A stretch of 64,000 nucleotides of DNA, from positions 310,001 through 374,000 of the forward strand of contig NZ_JACTAB010000002.1 of NCBI RefSeq assembly GCF_014486695.1. The letters are read 5' to 3'. This document shows, one piece after another, positions 32,982 through 42,238 of this stretch. This stretch comes from Flavobacterium buctense. Lineage in GTDB: Bacteria > Bacteroidota > Bacteroidia > Flavobacteriales > Flavobacteriaceae. The translations under genes and the position numbers were made by a program. Each line of letters starts with the position of its first letter. Positions within the stretch are counted from its first letter, which is position 1. The notes beneath the pieces are model-generated. The model ran no database searches. It was not told the DNA's origin and saw nothing but the letters and a program-made list of their open reading frames with translations.

Positions 32982-35432
32982 TTATAAAAGGCCACCACTA
33001 CCTTGTGTTTCATTTTGATCTCTTTGTTTGCGCTGTAAAGCATTGTTTTTACCACCGCCAAACATGTAGTTAAAGCCTAAGTAGAAGGTTTGACTTTCCC
33101 AATAAAAGGCACCAACTTGACGATAAGGAATATTTCCGTCAAAACCAAAGTTCATGGTCTCGAAAACGTCATTTATTCTGGCTGTGATACTTCCTTTTCC
33201 TTTTAGTATGGTATATGTGGAACCAATATCCATTCTATACATTGGTTCTCTTTCAAATTGTAATCCTAAATCTCTTCCTCTGTACATGGCGAATAAATTG
33301 AATCGTAATTTTTTATTGGCAACAAAGTTATTATTCATTCGAGCGTTAAAGATAACTACATCAGCTTCTGCTCTTTCTTGTTCTTGGGTGTTGGCATTTT
33401 GAACGGTTCCTCTAACGGTTTTAAAATAAACATCGGTACTTGCATTTACTGACCACCAAGGCGCTAATTTTAAATTAGCAGAAACTTCGGTACCAAGAGC
33501 ACTATTGTCATCAAAGTTGTCATAAGAAATAATATCCTGATTGTTATTGTCCGGGTTTTTGTAAATGATTCTGCCGATTTCATCATTGATTTGTCTGTAA
33601 AAAACTCCTGTAGTAACCGAACCAATTTTTGAAGTTCTGGTATAGTTTACTTCAAATGAATTCGTGAATTGTGGTTCCAAAGAAGGATTTCCTCTGGATT
33701 CAATTAAAGGGGTTGTCCATTCTCTAATTGGACTGATTTGGCCTATACTTGGTCGGTCAACACGTCTGGAATAGTTAAAATTAAAAGAGTCATTGTCACT
33801 GGCTTTGTAATTGAAAAACAAAGAAGGATAGACTGAGAAAATATCGTCTTTAATAGTGCTTTGATCATTAATATTTTCAGTTGGATTTGATGAGGTTACC
33901 ACGTTTTCAAAATCACCGTCTATTTCATATTGCTCCAATCTAACACCGGCTTGGACACTCCATTTTTTCCATTGCTTTCCAAGGTTAGCATAAAACGAAT
34001 GAATATTTCTGGTGAATTCAAAATAGGAATTCCCTTGTCTGTTATATGTTTCTGATGGTTCACTAATGGTTTCGTCAAAATCGTTCGTAATTTTTTGCAA
34101 ACGAGTTTCAGCGCCAATTTCTAATTTTACCGTTTCTGATAACGGGTTTACATAATCCAAATTGATTTGCAAATAATCGGTATCGCGTTTGATATCATTA
34201 TTGGTAAATCTTGTTGAAGTTGGATTGTTTTGAGTAAGTTCGAAATCAGTATCTTCCGGACTTTTGGTATTGGAAAAATTAGCTTGAAAATCTAAAGTTT
34301 CGCCTTTTTTAGTAAAATCATGTTTGTAGGCTAAATCATATGTTTGGGTATAATTTTCAGTATCTGAATCTGTTTTTTGCCCAGAATCTCTTAACAAGGC
34401 ATTTTGAAAATCAGCACTGTTGAAACTAAGGCCACTACCATCAACAATATTTTGATTGGTGTAAAAGGAAAGAGTATTTTTTTCGTCGATGAAATAATCC
34501 ATGCCCAATTTTATCAAATGTGAGGTATTTAAATTTGTACCACCAAATTCTTGTCTGTTTTCAAAAAGTGGTCGGAAACTATTAATGTAACCATTGTTTT
34601 CATTTTGACCATGATTGAATCCATAATTGGTGTAGAAGTTTACTTTTCCAACTTTATAATTAAGATTTAAAGCCGAATTTACTTTTGGTGTTATTCCAAA
34701 AGTAACTCCAGAGTTGATGCTTCCGTTAAATCCCTCTTGCGAGTTTTTGTGCAAAATGATATTAATGATTCCGCTCATGCCTTCCGGATTGTACTTGGCC
34801 GAAGGATTGGTAATCAATTCAATTTGTTTGATAGAAGAAGAAGGAATTTGTTGTAGTAATTGTGCTGCATCAATGTTAGAAGGTTTTCCGTCAATCAAAA
34901 CTCTTACATTAGAATTCCCTCTTAAACTCAGTTCTTTGGTTTGAGGGTCAACACTAACGGTCGGAATATTGTTCATGATTTCAGAAGCTGTATTTCCGGA
35001 AGCGATTAAATCTTTACCTACATTAACTACTTTTCTATCTATTTTTTGTTCAATGGTTGAGCGTTCTTTGACAATCTCAACTCCGGCTAATTGCACCGCT
35101 TCCTCTTCAATAGCAATAGTAGTAAGCGCGATACTTTTGTTGTTTTCTGTTAAAGTAATTTCTTGGGTAACTTTTTTATAACCAATGAATTGAATCTCTA
35201 CGGTGTATTTTTTTAAGGCCAAACCTTTAATGGAGAAACTACCGTTTTCTTGGGTAATTCCACCTGTGATAATTTTAGAATCTTCTAAAACAGATACATT
35301 CACATATGGTAGAGGTTGTTTGGTGTTTTTGTCTATAATTTTTCCCGAGATTACACCGCTGTTTGAAGAACTTTGAGCCATTAGCATAGAAAAGTTACTA
35401 ACGACTAAAAGAAATAATAATTTAAATTTCAT
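32982..35432 (-). CDS. TonB-receptor-like outer-membrane beta-barrel protein
   Basis: Outer-membrane protein of 816 residues. The signal peptide ends near LMAQ. A carboxypeptidase-regulatory-like domain (about 25-110; GVISGKIIDKNTKQPLPYVNV) is followed by a plug domain (SLRGNSNVRVLIDGKPSNID; NPSAKYNPEGMSGIINI) and a C-terminal barrel of the OMP_b-brl_3 type. The last residues are polar (NETQGSGGLL), without the usual terminal aromatic, which is common in this subfamily. It is monocistronic and lacks a SusD partner. Possible roles include peptide, siderophore or metal uptake; none is shown. Confidence 0.87.
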   Translation of the reverse strand: MKFKLLFLLVVSNFSMLMAQSSSNSGVISGKIIDKNTKQPLPYVNVSVLEDSKIITGGITQENGSFSIKGLALKKYTVEIQFIGYKKVTQEITLTENNKSIALTTIAIEEEAVQLAGVEIVKERSTIEQKIDRKVVNVGKDLIASGNTASEIMNNIPTVSVDPQTKELSLRGNSNVRVLIDGKPSNIDAAQLLQQIPSSSIKQIELITNPSAKYNPEGMSGIINIILHKNSQEGFNGSINSGVTFGITPKVNSALNLNYKVGKVNFYTNYGFNHGQNENNGYINSFRPLFENRQEFGGTNLNTSHLIKLGMDYFIDEKNTLSFYTNQNIVDGSGLSFNSADFQNALLRDSGQKTDSDTENYTQTYDLAYKHDFTKKGETLDFQANFSNTKSPEDTDFELTQNNPTSTRFTNNDIKRDTDYLQINLDYVNPLSETVKLEIGAETRLQKITNDFDETISEPSETYNRQGNSYFEFTRNIHSFYANLGKQWKKWSVQAGVRLEQYEIDGDFENVVTSSNPTENINDQSTIKDDIFSVYPSLFFNYKASDNDSFNFNYSRRVDRPSIGQISPIREWTTPLIESRGNPSLEPQFTNSFEVNYTRTSKIGSVTTGVFYRQINDEIGRIIYKNPDNNNQDIISYDNFDDNSALGTEVSANLKLAPWWSVNASTDVYFKTVRGTVQNANTQEQERAEADVVIFNARMNNNFVANKKLRFNLFAMYRGRDLGLQFEREPMYRMDIGSTYTILKGKGSITARINDVFETMNFGFDGNIPYRQVGAFYWESQTFYLGFNYMFGGGKNNALQRKQRDQNETQGSGGLL

Positions 35433-35551
35433 TTTGTTTAAATTGATGATTTAAGTTGAGAGAATGCTGTTTAAGCTAATTCTTAATCAGTTCTTAATTT
35501 GATTCAACCAAGTAGACTTGAAAAGCATTTTTTTGTTACAATAAAAACAAA

Positions 35552-35579
35552 AAAACTCTCAAATATTTTTGAGAGTTTT
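35552..35579. terminator. Terminator after the adhesin gene
   Basis: AAAACTCTCAAA (35552-35563) pairs with TTTGAGAGTTTT (35568-35579), loop TATT. It is directly 3' of the minus-strand adhesin gene. Confidence 0.75.
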
Positions 35580-35600
35580 AATAATTATTTGGAATAAGGA

Positions 35601-38600
35601 TTATCGTTTCATAGCAAAATGCGCCTTGAATTCTTGTTTGTTTTGATTTTCATCGGTATAAGAAACTACAAACCAATAATCATCCGATGGCATCATATTG
35701 CCATTGTAGGTTCCATCCCAACCATTTCCACTAGGTCTTATTTGTTTGATGGTTTTCCCATAGCGATCATAGATAGTAATGTTCGCGCCTGGTTGATTTG
35801 ATAAATTAGAGATATTCCAAGTGTCATTATATCCATCACTATTTGGGGTGAAATATTTTGGATAGTTGATTACAATGGCTTGTATCGTAGTTGAACCACA
35901 ACCATATTTATCTCTAACGGTTATTGTATGAACACCAGACAAAACATTTTCAAAAACCGGACTGTCTTGGAATGGACCATTATCCAGTTGGTATTCAAAA
36001 TTATTTCCTTGACCGGTGGCTACAACTGTAATGTATTGTGAATCGGAAAAATCTTCTGTGACTGTATAGGTAACAACTGCCGGTTCAGAGGCAATAACAT
36101 TAACATTTACCGGAACTGAGCTACATCCTGTTGCAGTACGAGTGGCAATTAAGGTATAAGCACCTGGTAATAAAGCAGTATAATTACTACTGGTACCAAC
36201 AGTTTGCCCTTGTTCATTTGTCCAAATAAAAGTGTGTGTAGCAGTACTTAAACCACTAAAAATGGTGTATGAATTTAAAAGCGTTTGAGTTTCACTGTCA
36301 AAACAAATAACACCATCAAGCGGAGTTGGCTCAGGTAAAGTATTTACGATAATTGTTATTGGTTTGATATCAAAACAACTTGTTGCTAAAGTATTGCTAA
36401 CTCTAACATAAACAGTTGAAAGAGTTGTTGTTGCAATAGCATTAGATTGATTTGAAGCATCTGCTAGCGTGGCATAGTAGGCAACAGTAAATTCGCTTCC
36501 TGTTTGGGTTCCTAAAATGGTAGTTGATAAACTTGTTAAGTCAAATGATGTAGCGCCATCATTTGTACCGTCTACATCACAAACTGTTCTCAAAGCAACA
36601 GGAACTGGATTAGCAATTGGAGTGTCTATGATAGTTACCGTGAACGAACTTTCATCTGAACAGCCTGAATTAAATGGCGAGACAGCAAAAATATAAATAG
36701 TTTGTGAAGTTGAAAATGAAGATCCAGCAGTCAAAAGCGTTCCGGTACCGTTAGGTCCTGTATAATAGTTTCCATTTGTTAGTGTTGGTAAAGTATAGCT
36801 TTCGCATATGGTTACATTTGGTAAATCATTAACATTGAAAATTGTAACATTAAAACTAGTCTGGCTGGTACAGTCCGGCGAGGTATTTGTATTCGCATAA
36901 ACATATAAAGTTTGTGTTGAAGTTAATACAGTTCCGGCATTTAATTGTGTTCCTGTAGCATTCGGACCTGTGTAATAGTTTCCAACGGTTAAGGTTTGTA
37001 ACGTGTATGAATTACATGCAAATATATTAGCTATCGAAGGAATAACAGGAGTATTATTGATAGTAACCACAAATGAAGTTTCATCGATACATGAAAAAGA
37101 AGTTCTGATTTCAGATTCTTTATAAATATAGATGGTTTGAGTAGTAGTAATCACAGCACCCGGTAAAAGTTCAGAGCCGGTTCCGTTTGGACCACCTGAT
37201 TGTGTATAATATTTATTATGGATTGACAATGATGGCAAAGTGAAGCTATCACACGCCGTTACATCAGCAATTACATCGGCAGAAGTAGAGAAGATATTAA
37301 TTTGAAAACTATTTTCCGCACTACATGCAGGGGTAGTATCCGAGATAGCATAAATATAAATCCTTTGAGAAGTTGTTATAACTGTTCCTCCAGGAATCAT
37401 GGTTCCTGTTCCATTCGGACCGGTAAAATAATTACCCACTTGTAATGGTGTTAAAACATATTGATCACAAATATCAATATCAGATCTTGAACTAATAGCC
37501 GGAGGTGGATTAATAGTAACTGTAAAACTCGATTGGTTAAAACAAGTACTGTCTAATCTTTTAAAAATATAGACTGTTTGTGTTGAAATAATTACATCAC
37601 CCGGAAACAATAACGTACCTGTACCGCCTGTTTCAGTATAGTATTCTCCATTGGTTAATGTTGGAAGCGTATAACTTTCGCAAACGGTTACATCGCTTAA
37701 AGTATCGATTTCAGGTTGGGCTATACTTAAAGTAAAGAATAAATTATCCGTACAATTTGGGCCTCCGCTTGTAGTTGGCGCATAAATATAAATAGTGGTA
37801 CTTGAATTGATTACAGTACCGCTTGCAATTTGTTGTCCGGTACCATTTGGTCCGGTAAAATAATTTCCAACAGACAATTGTGGTAGCGTAAAACCATTAC
37901 ACTGTGTGATGTTTTGAGGGGCGATTAAACCAATCACTACTTCAAAACTATCTTCATCACTACATGGTGTTGTGCCTGTGGTTGTGGCAAATACATAAAT
38001 AGTTTGGCTAGTTGTAATTTGTGTTCCTGCTACAAGTTGTGTTCCAGTTCCGTTAGGTCCTGTAAAATAATTTCCTAAGGATAAGGTAGGTAAAGTATAA
38101 GATGAGCATTCAAACACATTGGTTCTTTCTCCAACTTCAATGGTTGGCAGTATAGTAACTGTAAAGCTCGAATCCACAATACAAATTGGAGGAGTTTCAG
38201 TTATAAAATAATAGTATACTGTTTGAGATGAATGGATAACTGTACCGGCAGGAATTTCTGTTCCACTTGCTCCGGGACCTGTATAATACTTGCCATAGTC
38301 TAGTGATGGTAGAGTATAGCTACCACAATTTGTTACGTCAGGAGGTGTTAGTGATGGTAAATCGATAATAGTTACTACAAAAGAACTATTAGCTGCACAA
38401 GTAGACCCTGTAGGTTGGTTGTAAATGTAAAGTGTTGTTGTCACAGTTATTACATCGCCAGCATTTAACATGGTTCCACCACCATTTGTTTCTGTATAAT
38501 AGTTGCCATTCACTAATGGTAGTAAAGTGTAACTTGAACAAACCACAACATCAAGTAATTCGTCAACCATTGGAGTTGGGTTTACAATTAAATTAAAACT

Positions 38601-40214
38601 AGTTATACTGAAGCAATCAGGATCTTGTGTGTTGAAAATTCTAACATAAATAGTTTGACCTGAAGACAAAAAATTACTTGAATTAGCAGTTGAAATTGGA
38701 TTAGTACCATTTGTAGCATTAAGCAATGACGTATAATATCTTATAGTGTATATACCACTCGATTGACCATTTAATACAGTTGGATTTTGTGATACTAAAT
38801 CAAAATAGGCATCATTCTGAGTTTGTGACCTGGCACACATCGTCAAATCTTGTGGTTGTGTTGCCGTTGGAGGAGGAGCAATTAATAGCGTAAATGATTT
38901 AACTCTAAAACACCCGTTTGGTAATTGAATTCTAACAAATATGGTTTGGTTAGGGGAACTATTATATTGTAGAGATAAAGGATTAATATTATTGTCGGCA
39001 TCATTTTGAGAAATATGATATGTTACAATAGTTAACGGATCTAACCCTACTTTTACTCTACTAGTATTTAAATCAAGATTATAAGTGTAAGTTGTTGCTC
39101 CGGTATCACATCTGTATAATGCTCTTGGATTTGGGGATATTATTTCCGGAAGGTATTCTACATTTATTGTGTCTGAAATCGGTTGGCAAAAATTATTATT
39201 ATTGGTATACGTAACTGTATATGTTCCGGTTTGGTTGACCACTAAAGATGGCAATGTTTCACCAGCTAATAAAACGCCATTTCTTTCCCAAACAAAAGTA
39301 TAGTCAGCAGCGTTTAAACCCGTGTCTAATGTGTGTGTAGTTCCAAAACATAAAGCGGTATTTGCAGATGATGTTAAATCTAAACCTAAAACATCTTGAC
39401 CAATATTAAAACTCTCCGATGACATGAATATAGCAGAATCTGATTGCGGATCTAATCTGTCTGCGATAACCAATTTAATGTGATAGGGAACACCTGGTGT
39501 TAAAACTGAAGCAGCAGTCAATACTGTAGTTTGACCATTAAAATTAGTGGCAGAGCCTAGTGCACCTGAACCACCATTAAAACTACCAAAATATTGTGAG
39601 TTAGCTGAGGGACAAGATGAATTAAATAAAAAATCTCTAATAGTCACAATGGAAATTGGATCATTTGTATTTGGTACTACAGCCAAATTGGTCGTGATAC
39701 CTGTATTCATATTGGTCAATAAAAATGCAAAAGCATCCGAATATTGACATTGAAAATTTCCGTACTCTTCTGAAGCAAATATAAAATCAAAACTAAAATT
39801 AGGTGAGATAGGTGTAAAATCAAACTCTAATATGGTTGCATTTTTAGACACCATTGGGATGCCTGCAGCTGCTAATGCTGCTTCTAGGTTTGCATCGCCA
39901 GGCCAAATTGCAGACCCATCATTTAATGATGAAGTGTTCGGACCAGGTGCATTTAAAGCATTTCCAGTACTTAAAACGACACCACTTTGCATCGGGAAAT
40001 TTGGATTCGTATTTTGAAAGAATCCGATTCCATTGGAGGAACCAAAATTCGTTCCTGTGCTCCAAGTAATATTAGTAGCTGATACACATGGTGAATTGAT
40101 TAAAACATTGTTAACCAATTGTGGTACCGTATAACTTGTTGTACTTACGGTTACAGGTTGTGATAAACCTATGGCAGACGTTAAGAATGTGATAAATAGT
40201 AATAACTTTTTCAT
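35601..40214 (-). CDS. Giant secreted adhesin with choice-of-anchor L domain, nine repeats and type B T9SS sorting domain
   Basis: A 1,537-residue cell-surface protein. The signal peptide ends near GLSQP. A choice-of-anchor L-type domain follows (about 35-265; FSFDFIFASEEYGNFQCQYS). Ig/PKD-like segments (about 270-560) precede nine repeats of ~70 residues, and further Ig-like domains follow. The C-terminal gliding-motility-type (CHU_C, type B) sorting domain starts YFTPNSDGYNDTWNI and directs export by the type IX secretion system. ATG 40214 is chosen because it gives a standard signal peptide; the upstream start adds six residues. A role in adhesion or gliding is inferred from architecture. 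Confidence 0.9.
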   Translation of the reverse strand: MKKLLLFITFLTSAIGLSQPVTVSTTSYTVPQLVNNVLINSPCVSATNITWSTGTNFGSSNGIGFFQNTNPNFPMQSGVVLSTGNALNAPGPNTSSLNDGSAIWPGDANLEAALAAAGIPMVSKNATILEFDFTPISPNFSFDFIFASEEYGNFQCQYSDAFAFLLTNMNTGITTNLAVVPNTNDPISIVTIRDFLFNSSCPSANSQYFGSFNGGSGALGSATNFNGQTTVLTAASVLTPGVPYHIKLVIADRLDPQSDSAIFMSSESFNIGQDVLGLDLTSSANTALCFGTTHTLDTGLNAADYTFVWERNGVLLAGETLPSLVVNQTGTYTVTYTNNNNFCQPISDTINVEYLPEIISPNPRALYRCDTGATTYTYNLDLNTSRVKVGLDPLTIVTYHISQNDADNNINPLSLQYNSSPNQTIFVRIQLPNGCFRVKSFTLLIAPPPTATQPQDLTMCARSQTQNDAYFDLVSQNPTVLNGQSSGIYTIRYYTSLLNATNGTNPISTANSSNFLSSGQTIYVRIFNTQDPDCFSITSFNLIVNPTPMVDELLDVVVCSSYTLLPLVNGNYYTETNGGGTMLNAGDVITVTTTLYIYNQPTGSTCAANSSFVVTIIDLPSLTPPDVTNCGSYTLPSLDYGKYYTGPGASGTEIPAGTVIHSSQTVYYYFITETPPICIVDSSFTVTILPTIEVGERTNVFECSSYTLPTLSLGNYFTGPNGTGTQLVAGTQITTSQTIYVFATTTGTTPCSDEDSFEVVIGLIAPQNITQCNGFTLPQLSVGNYFTGPNGTGQQIASGTVINSSTTIYIYAPTTSGGPNCTDNLFFTLSIAQPEIDTLSDVTVCESYTLPTLTNGEYYTETGGTGTLLFPGDVIISTQTVYIFKRLDSTCFNQSSFTVTINPPPAISSRSDIDICDQYVLTPLQVGNYFTGPNGTGTMIPGGTVITTSQRIYIYAISDTTPACSAENSFQINIFSTSADVIADVTACDSFTLPSLSIHNKYYTQSGGPNGTGSELLPGAVITTTQTIYIYKESEIRTSFSCIDETSFVVTINNTPVIPSIANIFACNSYTLQTLTVGNYYTGPNATGTQLNAGTVLTSTQTLYVYANTNTSPDCTSQTSFNVTIFNVNDLPNVTICESYTLPTLTNGNYYTGPNGTGTLLTAGSSFSTSQTIYIFAVSPFNSGCSDESSFTVTIIDTPIANPVPVALRTVCDVDGTNDGATSFDLTSLSTTILGTQTGSEFTVAYYATLADASNQSNAIATTTLSTVYVRVSNTLATSCFDIKPITIIVNTLPEPTPLDGVICFDSETQTLLNSYTIFSGLSTATHTFIWTNEQGQTVGTSSNYTALLPGAYTLIATRTATGCSSVPVNVNVIASEPAVVTYTVTEDFSDSQYITVVATGQGNNFEYQLDNGPFQDSPVFENVLSGVHTITVRDKYGCGSTTIQAIVINYPKYFTPNSDGYNDTWNISNLSNQPGANITIYDRYGKTIKQIRPSGNGWDGTYNGNMMPSDDYWFVVSYTDENQNKQEFKAHFAMKR
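36615..38560 (-). repeat. Nine ~72-residue coding repeats in the adhesin
   Basis: Each unit follows C-x-S-Y-T-L-P-x-L, then GNYYTGPNGTGT, then an AGT.I..SQTIYIYA strand, a second Cys, and SFTVTI. Nine units in about 1,945 bases average 216 bases each. Units are similar at protein level but divergent at DNA level, so the array is not a recent expansion. Two conserved Cys per unit suggest one disulfide per repeat. Confidence 0.85.
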
Positions 40215-40395
40215 GATTTGGGATTTTGACAAAGCAAATATGTATTAAAACATCGTTAAAACGCAAAAAAAGTCGATGAAATGCATAATAATTAATTAAT
40301 AATAAGTATTAAACTTACAAAATTATTATTTCAGCATAGAAAATATTACTTTTTATATTCCAAAATCAATTCCTAAAAATTTATTTTCTAATGAT

Positions 40396-40403
40396 TATCT
40401 TTG
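40396..40403 (+). promoter_or_regulatory. argS -7 box
   Basis: TATCTTTG, an exact -7 consensus, overlaps the region just after an in-frame ATG at 40391. That ATG would lie upstream of the transcription start, so ATG 40424 is the start codon. Confidence 0.65.
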
Positions 40404-40423
40404 CCAACCAAAAAGAAATCACA

Positions 40424-42202
40424 ATGAAACTTTCACAAATTTTAACCCATCACATTCAAGTGGCCATCCAGGAATTATTCAATGTTAAAATTGATAGAGT
40501 TGAGTTTCAATTGACCCGCAAAGATTTTGAAGGTGATATTACTATGGTGATTTTTCCGCTATTGAAAGTGATCAAAGGAAATCCTATTGAAATCGGGACC
40601 AAAATCGGAGACTATCTGGTAGCCAATTCTAAAGACGTTGTACGTTATAATGTCGTTTCCGGATTTTTGAATTTTGTGGTTTCTGATGCGTATTATTTAA
40701 ATTTCTTTAGTCAAATTAAGAATAGCGAAAATTTCGGATGGGTTTCGGCTTCGCCAAATGATAAGGCAGTAATGGTCGAATATTCTTCGCCAAACACTAA
40801 TAAACCATTGCATTTAGGGCACGTTCGTAACAATCTTTTGGGCTATTCGGTAGCCGAAATAATCAAAGCCTCAGGCAAAAAAGTATACAAAACCCAAATC
40901 ATTAACGATAGAGGAATCCACATCTGTAAATCGATGCTGGCCTGGCAAAAATTTGGTGAAGGTCAAACTCCCGAATCAGGTAATTTAAAAGGCGATAAAC
41001 TAGTAGGCAATTTCTATGTAAAATTTGACCAAGAGTATAAAATCCAAATCAATGAGTTAATCGCGCAAGGTAAAACCGAAGAAGAAGCTAAAAAACAAGC
41101 GCCAATTATTTTGGAAGCACAGCAAATGCTCTTAGACTGGGAAGCCGGAAAACCCGAAGTGATTGAATTATGGAAAAAAATGAACCAATGGGTTTACGAT
41201 GGTTTTGCCCAAACCTATAAAAATTTAGGAGTTGATTTCGATAGCTATTATTACGAAAGCAACACTTACTTATTAGGAAAAGAAGTAGTTCAATTCGGTT
41301 TAGAAAAAGGCATTTTCGAAAAAGATCCCGATGGGTCGGTATGGATTGACCTAACCGAGGATGGCCTAGACAGAAAAATTGTGTTGCGTTCTGATGGTAC
41401 CGCTGTTTATATGACACAAGATATCGGTACGGCAATCCAACGGGTAAAAGATTTCCCGGATGTCGGTGGAATGGTTTATACCGTTGGAAACGAACAAGAT
41501 TATCACTTCAAAGTGTTGTTTTTAATTCTTAAAAAATTAGGTTTTGATTGGGCGGAAAGCTTATTCCACTTGTCTTACGGTATGGTCGAATTGCCTTCAG
41601 GGAAAATGAAATCTCGTGAAGGAACCGTTGTCGATGCCGACGATTTAATGGAAGAAATGACCGAAACTGCCGGTAGAATTTCAACTGAATTGGGAAAATT
41701 AGAAGGCTATTCAACCGAAGAAAAAGCCAAATTATTCAAAACAATCGGTCTAGGTGCATTGAAATATTACATTCTGAAAGTGGATCCCAAAAAGCAAATC
41801 CTTTTCAACCCTGAAGAATCTGTTGACTTTGCCGGAAATACCGGTCCGTTTATTCAATATACTTACGCGCGAATCCAATCCATTTTACGCAAAGCGAATT
41901 TCGACTTAAATGGAACTACAAGTGCCGTTGAACTTCACGATAAAGAAAAAGAACTATTAAAACAACTAGAACTTTTTCCGGAAATAATTCAAAATGCCGC
42001 TAACAATCACAGCCCGGCTTTGGTAGCCAATTATACGTATGAATTGGTAAAAGAATACAACTCGTTTTACCAATCAGTATCGATTTTAGGTGAAGAAGAT
42101 ATGAATAAGAAAACGTTTAGAGTACAACTTTCTAAAAAGGTTGGCGAAACTATAAAAGCAGCATTTAAACTACTGGGAATAGATGTTCCGGAAAGAATGT
42201 AA
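40424..42202 (+). CDS. argS: Arginyl-tRNA synthetase
   Basis: Class I aminoacyl-tRNA synthetase of 592 residues that charges tRNA-Arg. It has the N-terminal Add-1-type tRNA-recognition domain (about 1-110). The HIGH motif appears as HLGH in SSPNTNKPLHLGHVRNN and the KMSKS loop as KMKSR in SGKMKSREGTVV. The C-terminal DALR anticodon-binding domain ends in GIDVPERM. The start is set by the promoter position. Monocistronic, with a terminator. Confidence 0.96.
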   Translation: MKLSQILTHHIQVAIQELFNVKIDRVEFQLTRKDFEGDITMVIFPLLKVIKGNPIEIGTKIGDYLVANSKDVVRYNVVSGFLNFVVSDAYYLNFFSQIKNSENFGWVSASPNDKAVMVEYSSPNTNKPLHLGHVRNNLLGYSVAEIIKASGKKVYKTQIINDRGIHICKSMLAWQKFGEGQTPESGNLKGDKLVGNFYVKFDQEYKIQINELIAQGKTEEEAKKQAPIILEAQQMLLDWEAGKPEVIELWKKMNQWVYDGFAQTYKNLGVDFDSYYYESNTYLLGKEVVQFGLEKGIFEKDPDGSVWIDLTEDGLDRKIVLRSDGTAVYMTQDIGTAIQRVKDFPDVGGMVYTVGNEQDYHFKVLFLILKKLGFDWAESLFHLSYGMVELPSGKMKSREGTVVDADDLMEEMTETAGRISTELGKLEGYSTEEKAKLFKTIGLGALKYYILKVDPKKQILFNPEESVDFAGNTGPFIQYTYARIQSILRKANFDLNGTTSAVELHDKEKELLKQLELFPEIIQNAANNHSPALVANYTYELVKEYNSFYQSVSILGEEDMNKKTFRVQLSKKVGETIKAAFKLLGIDVPERM

Positions 42203-42208
42203 AAAGTC

Positions 42209-42235
42209 AAGGTTGGAATTTTCCAGCCTTTTTTA
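42209..42235. terminator. Terminator after argS
   Basis: AAGGTTGGAA (42209-42218) pairs with TTCCAGCCTT (42221-42230) with one G-U pair, followed by a T run. The apex is tight, so the last pairs probably open. Confidence 0.65.
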
Positions 42236-42238
42236 TTG

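Noticed and set aside
36615..38560. Possible CRISPR-like or satellite DNA repeats
   Set aside because: The periodicity is at protein level inside one reading frame; DNA units are diverged and have no constant repeat with variable spacers.
40391..40423. Earlier ATG for argS
   Set aside because: It lies upstream of or within the -7 box TATCTTTG, so it should not be on the transcript.
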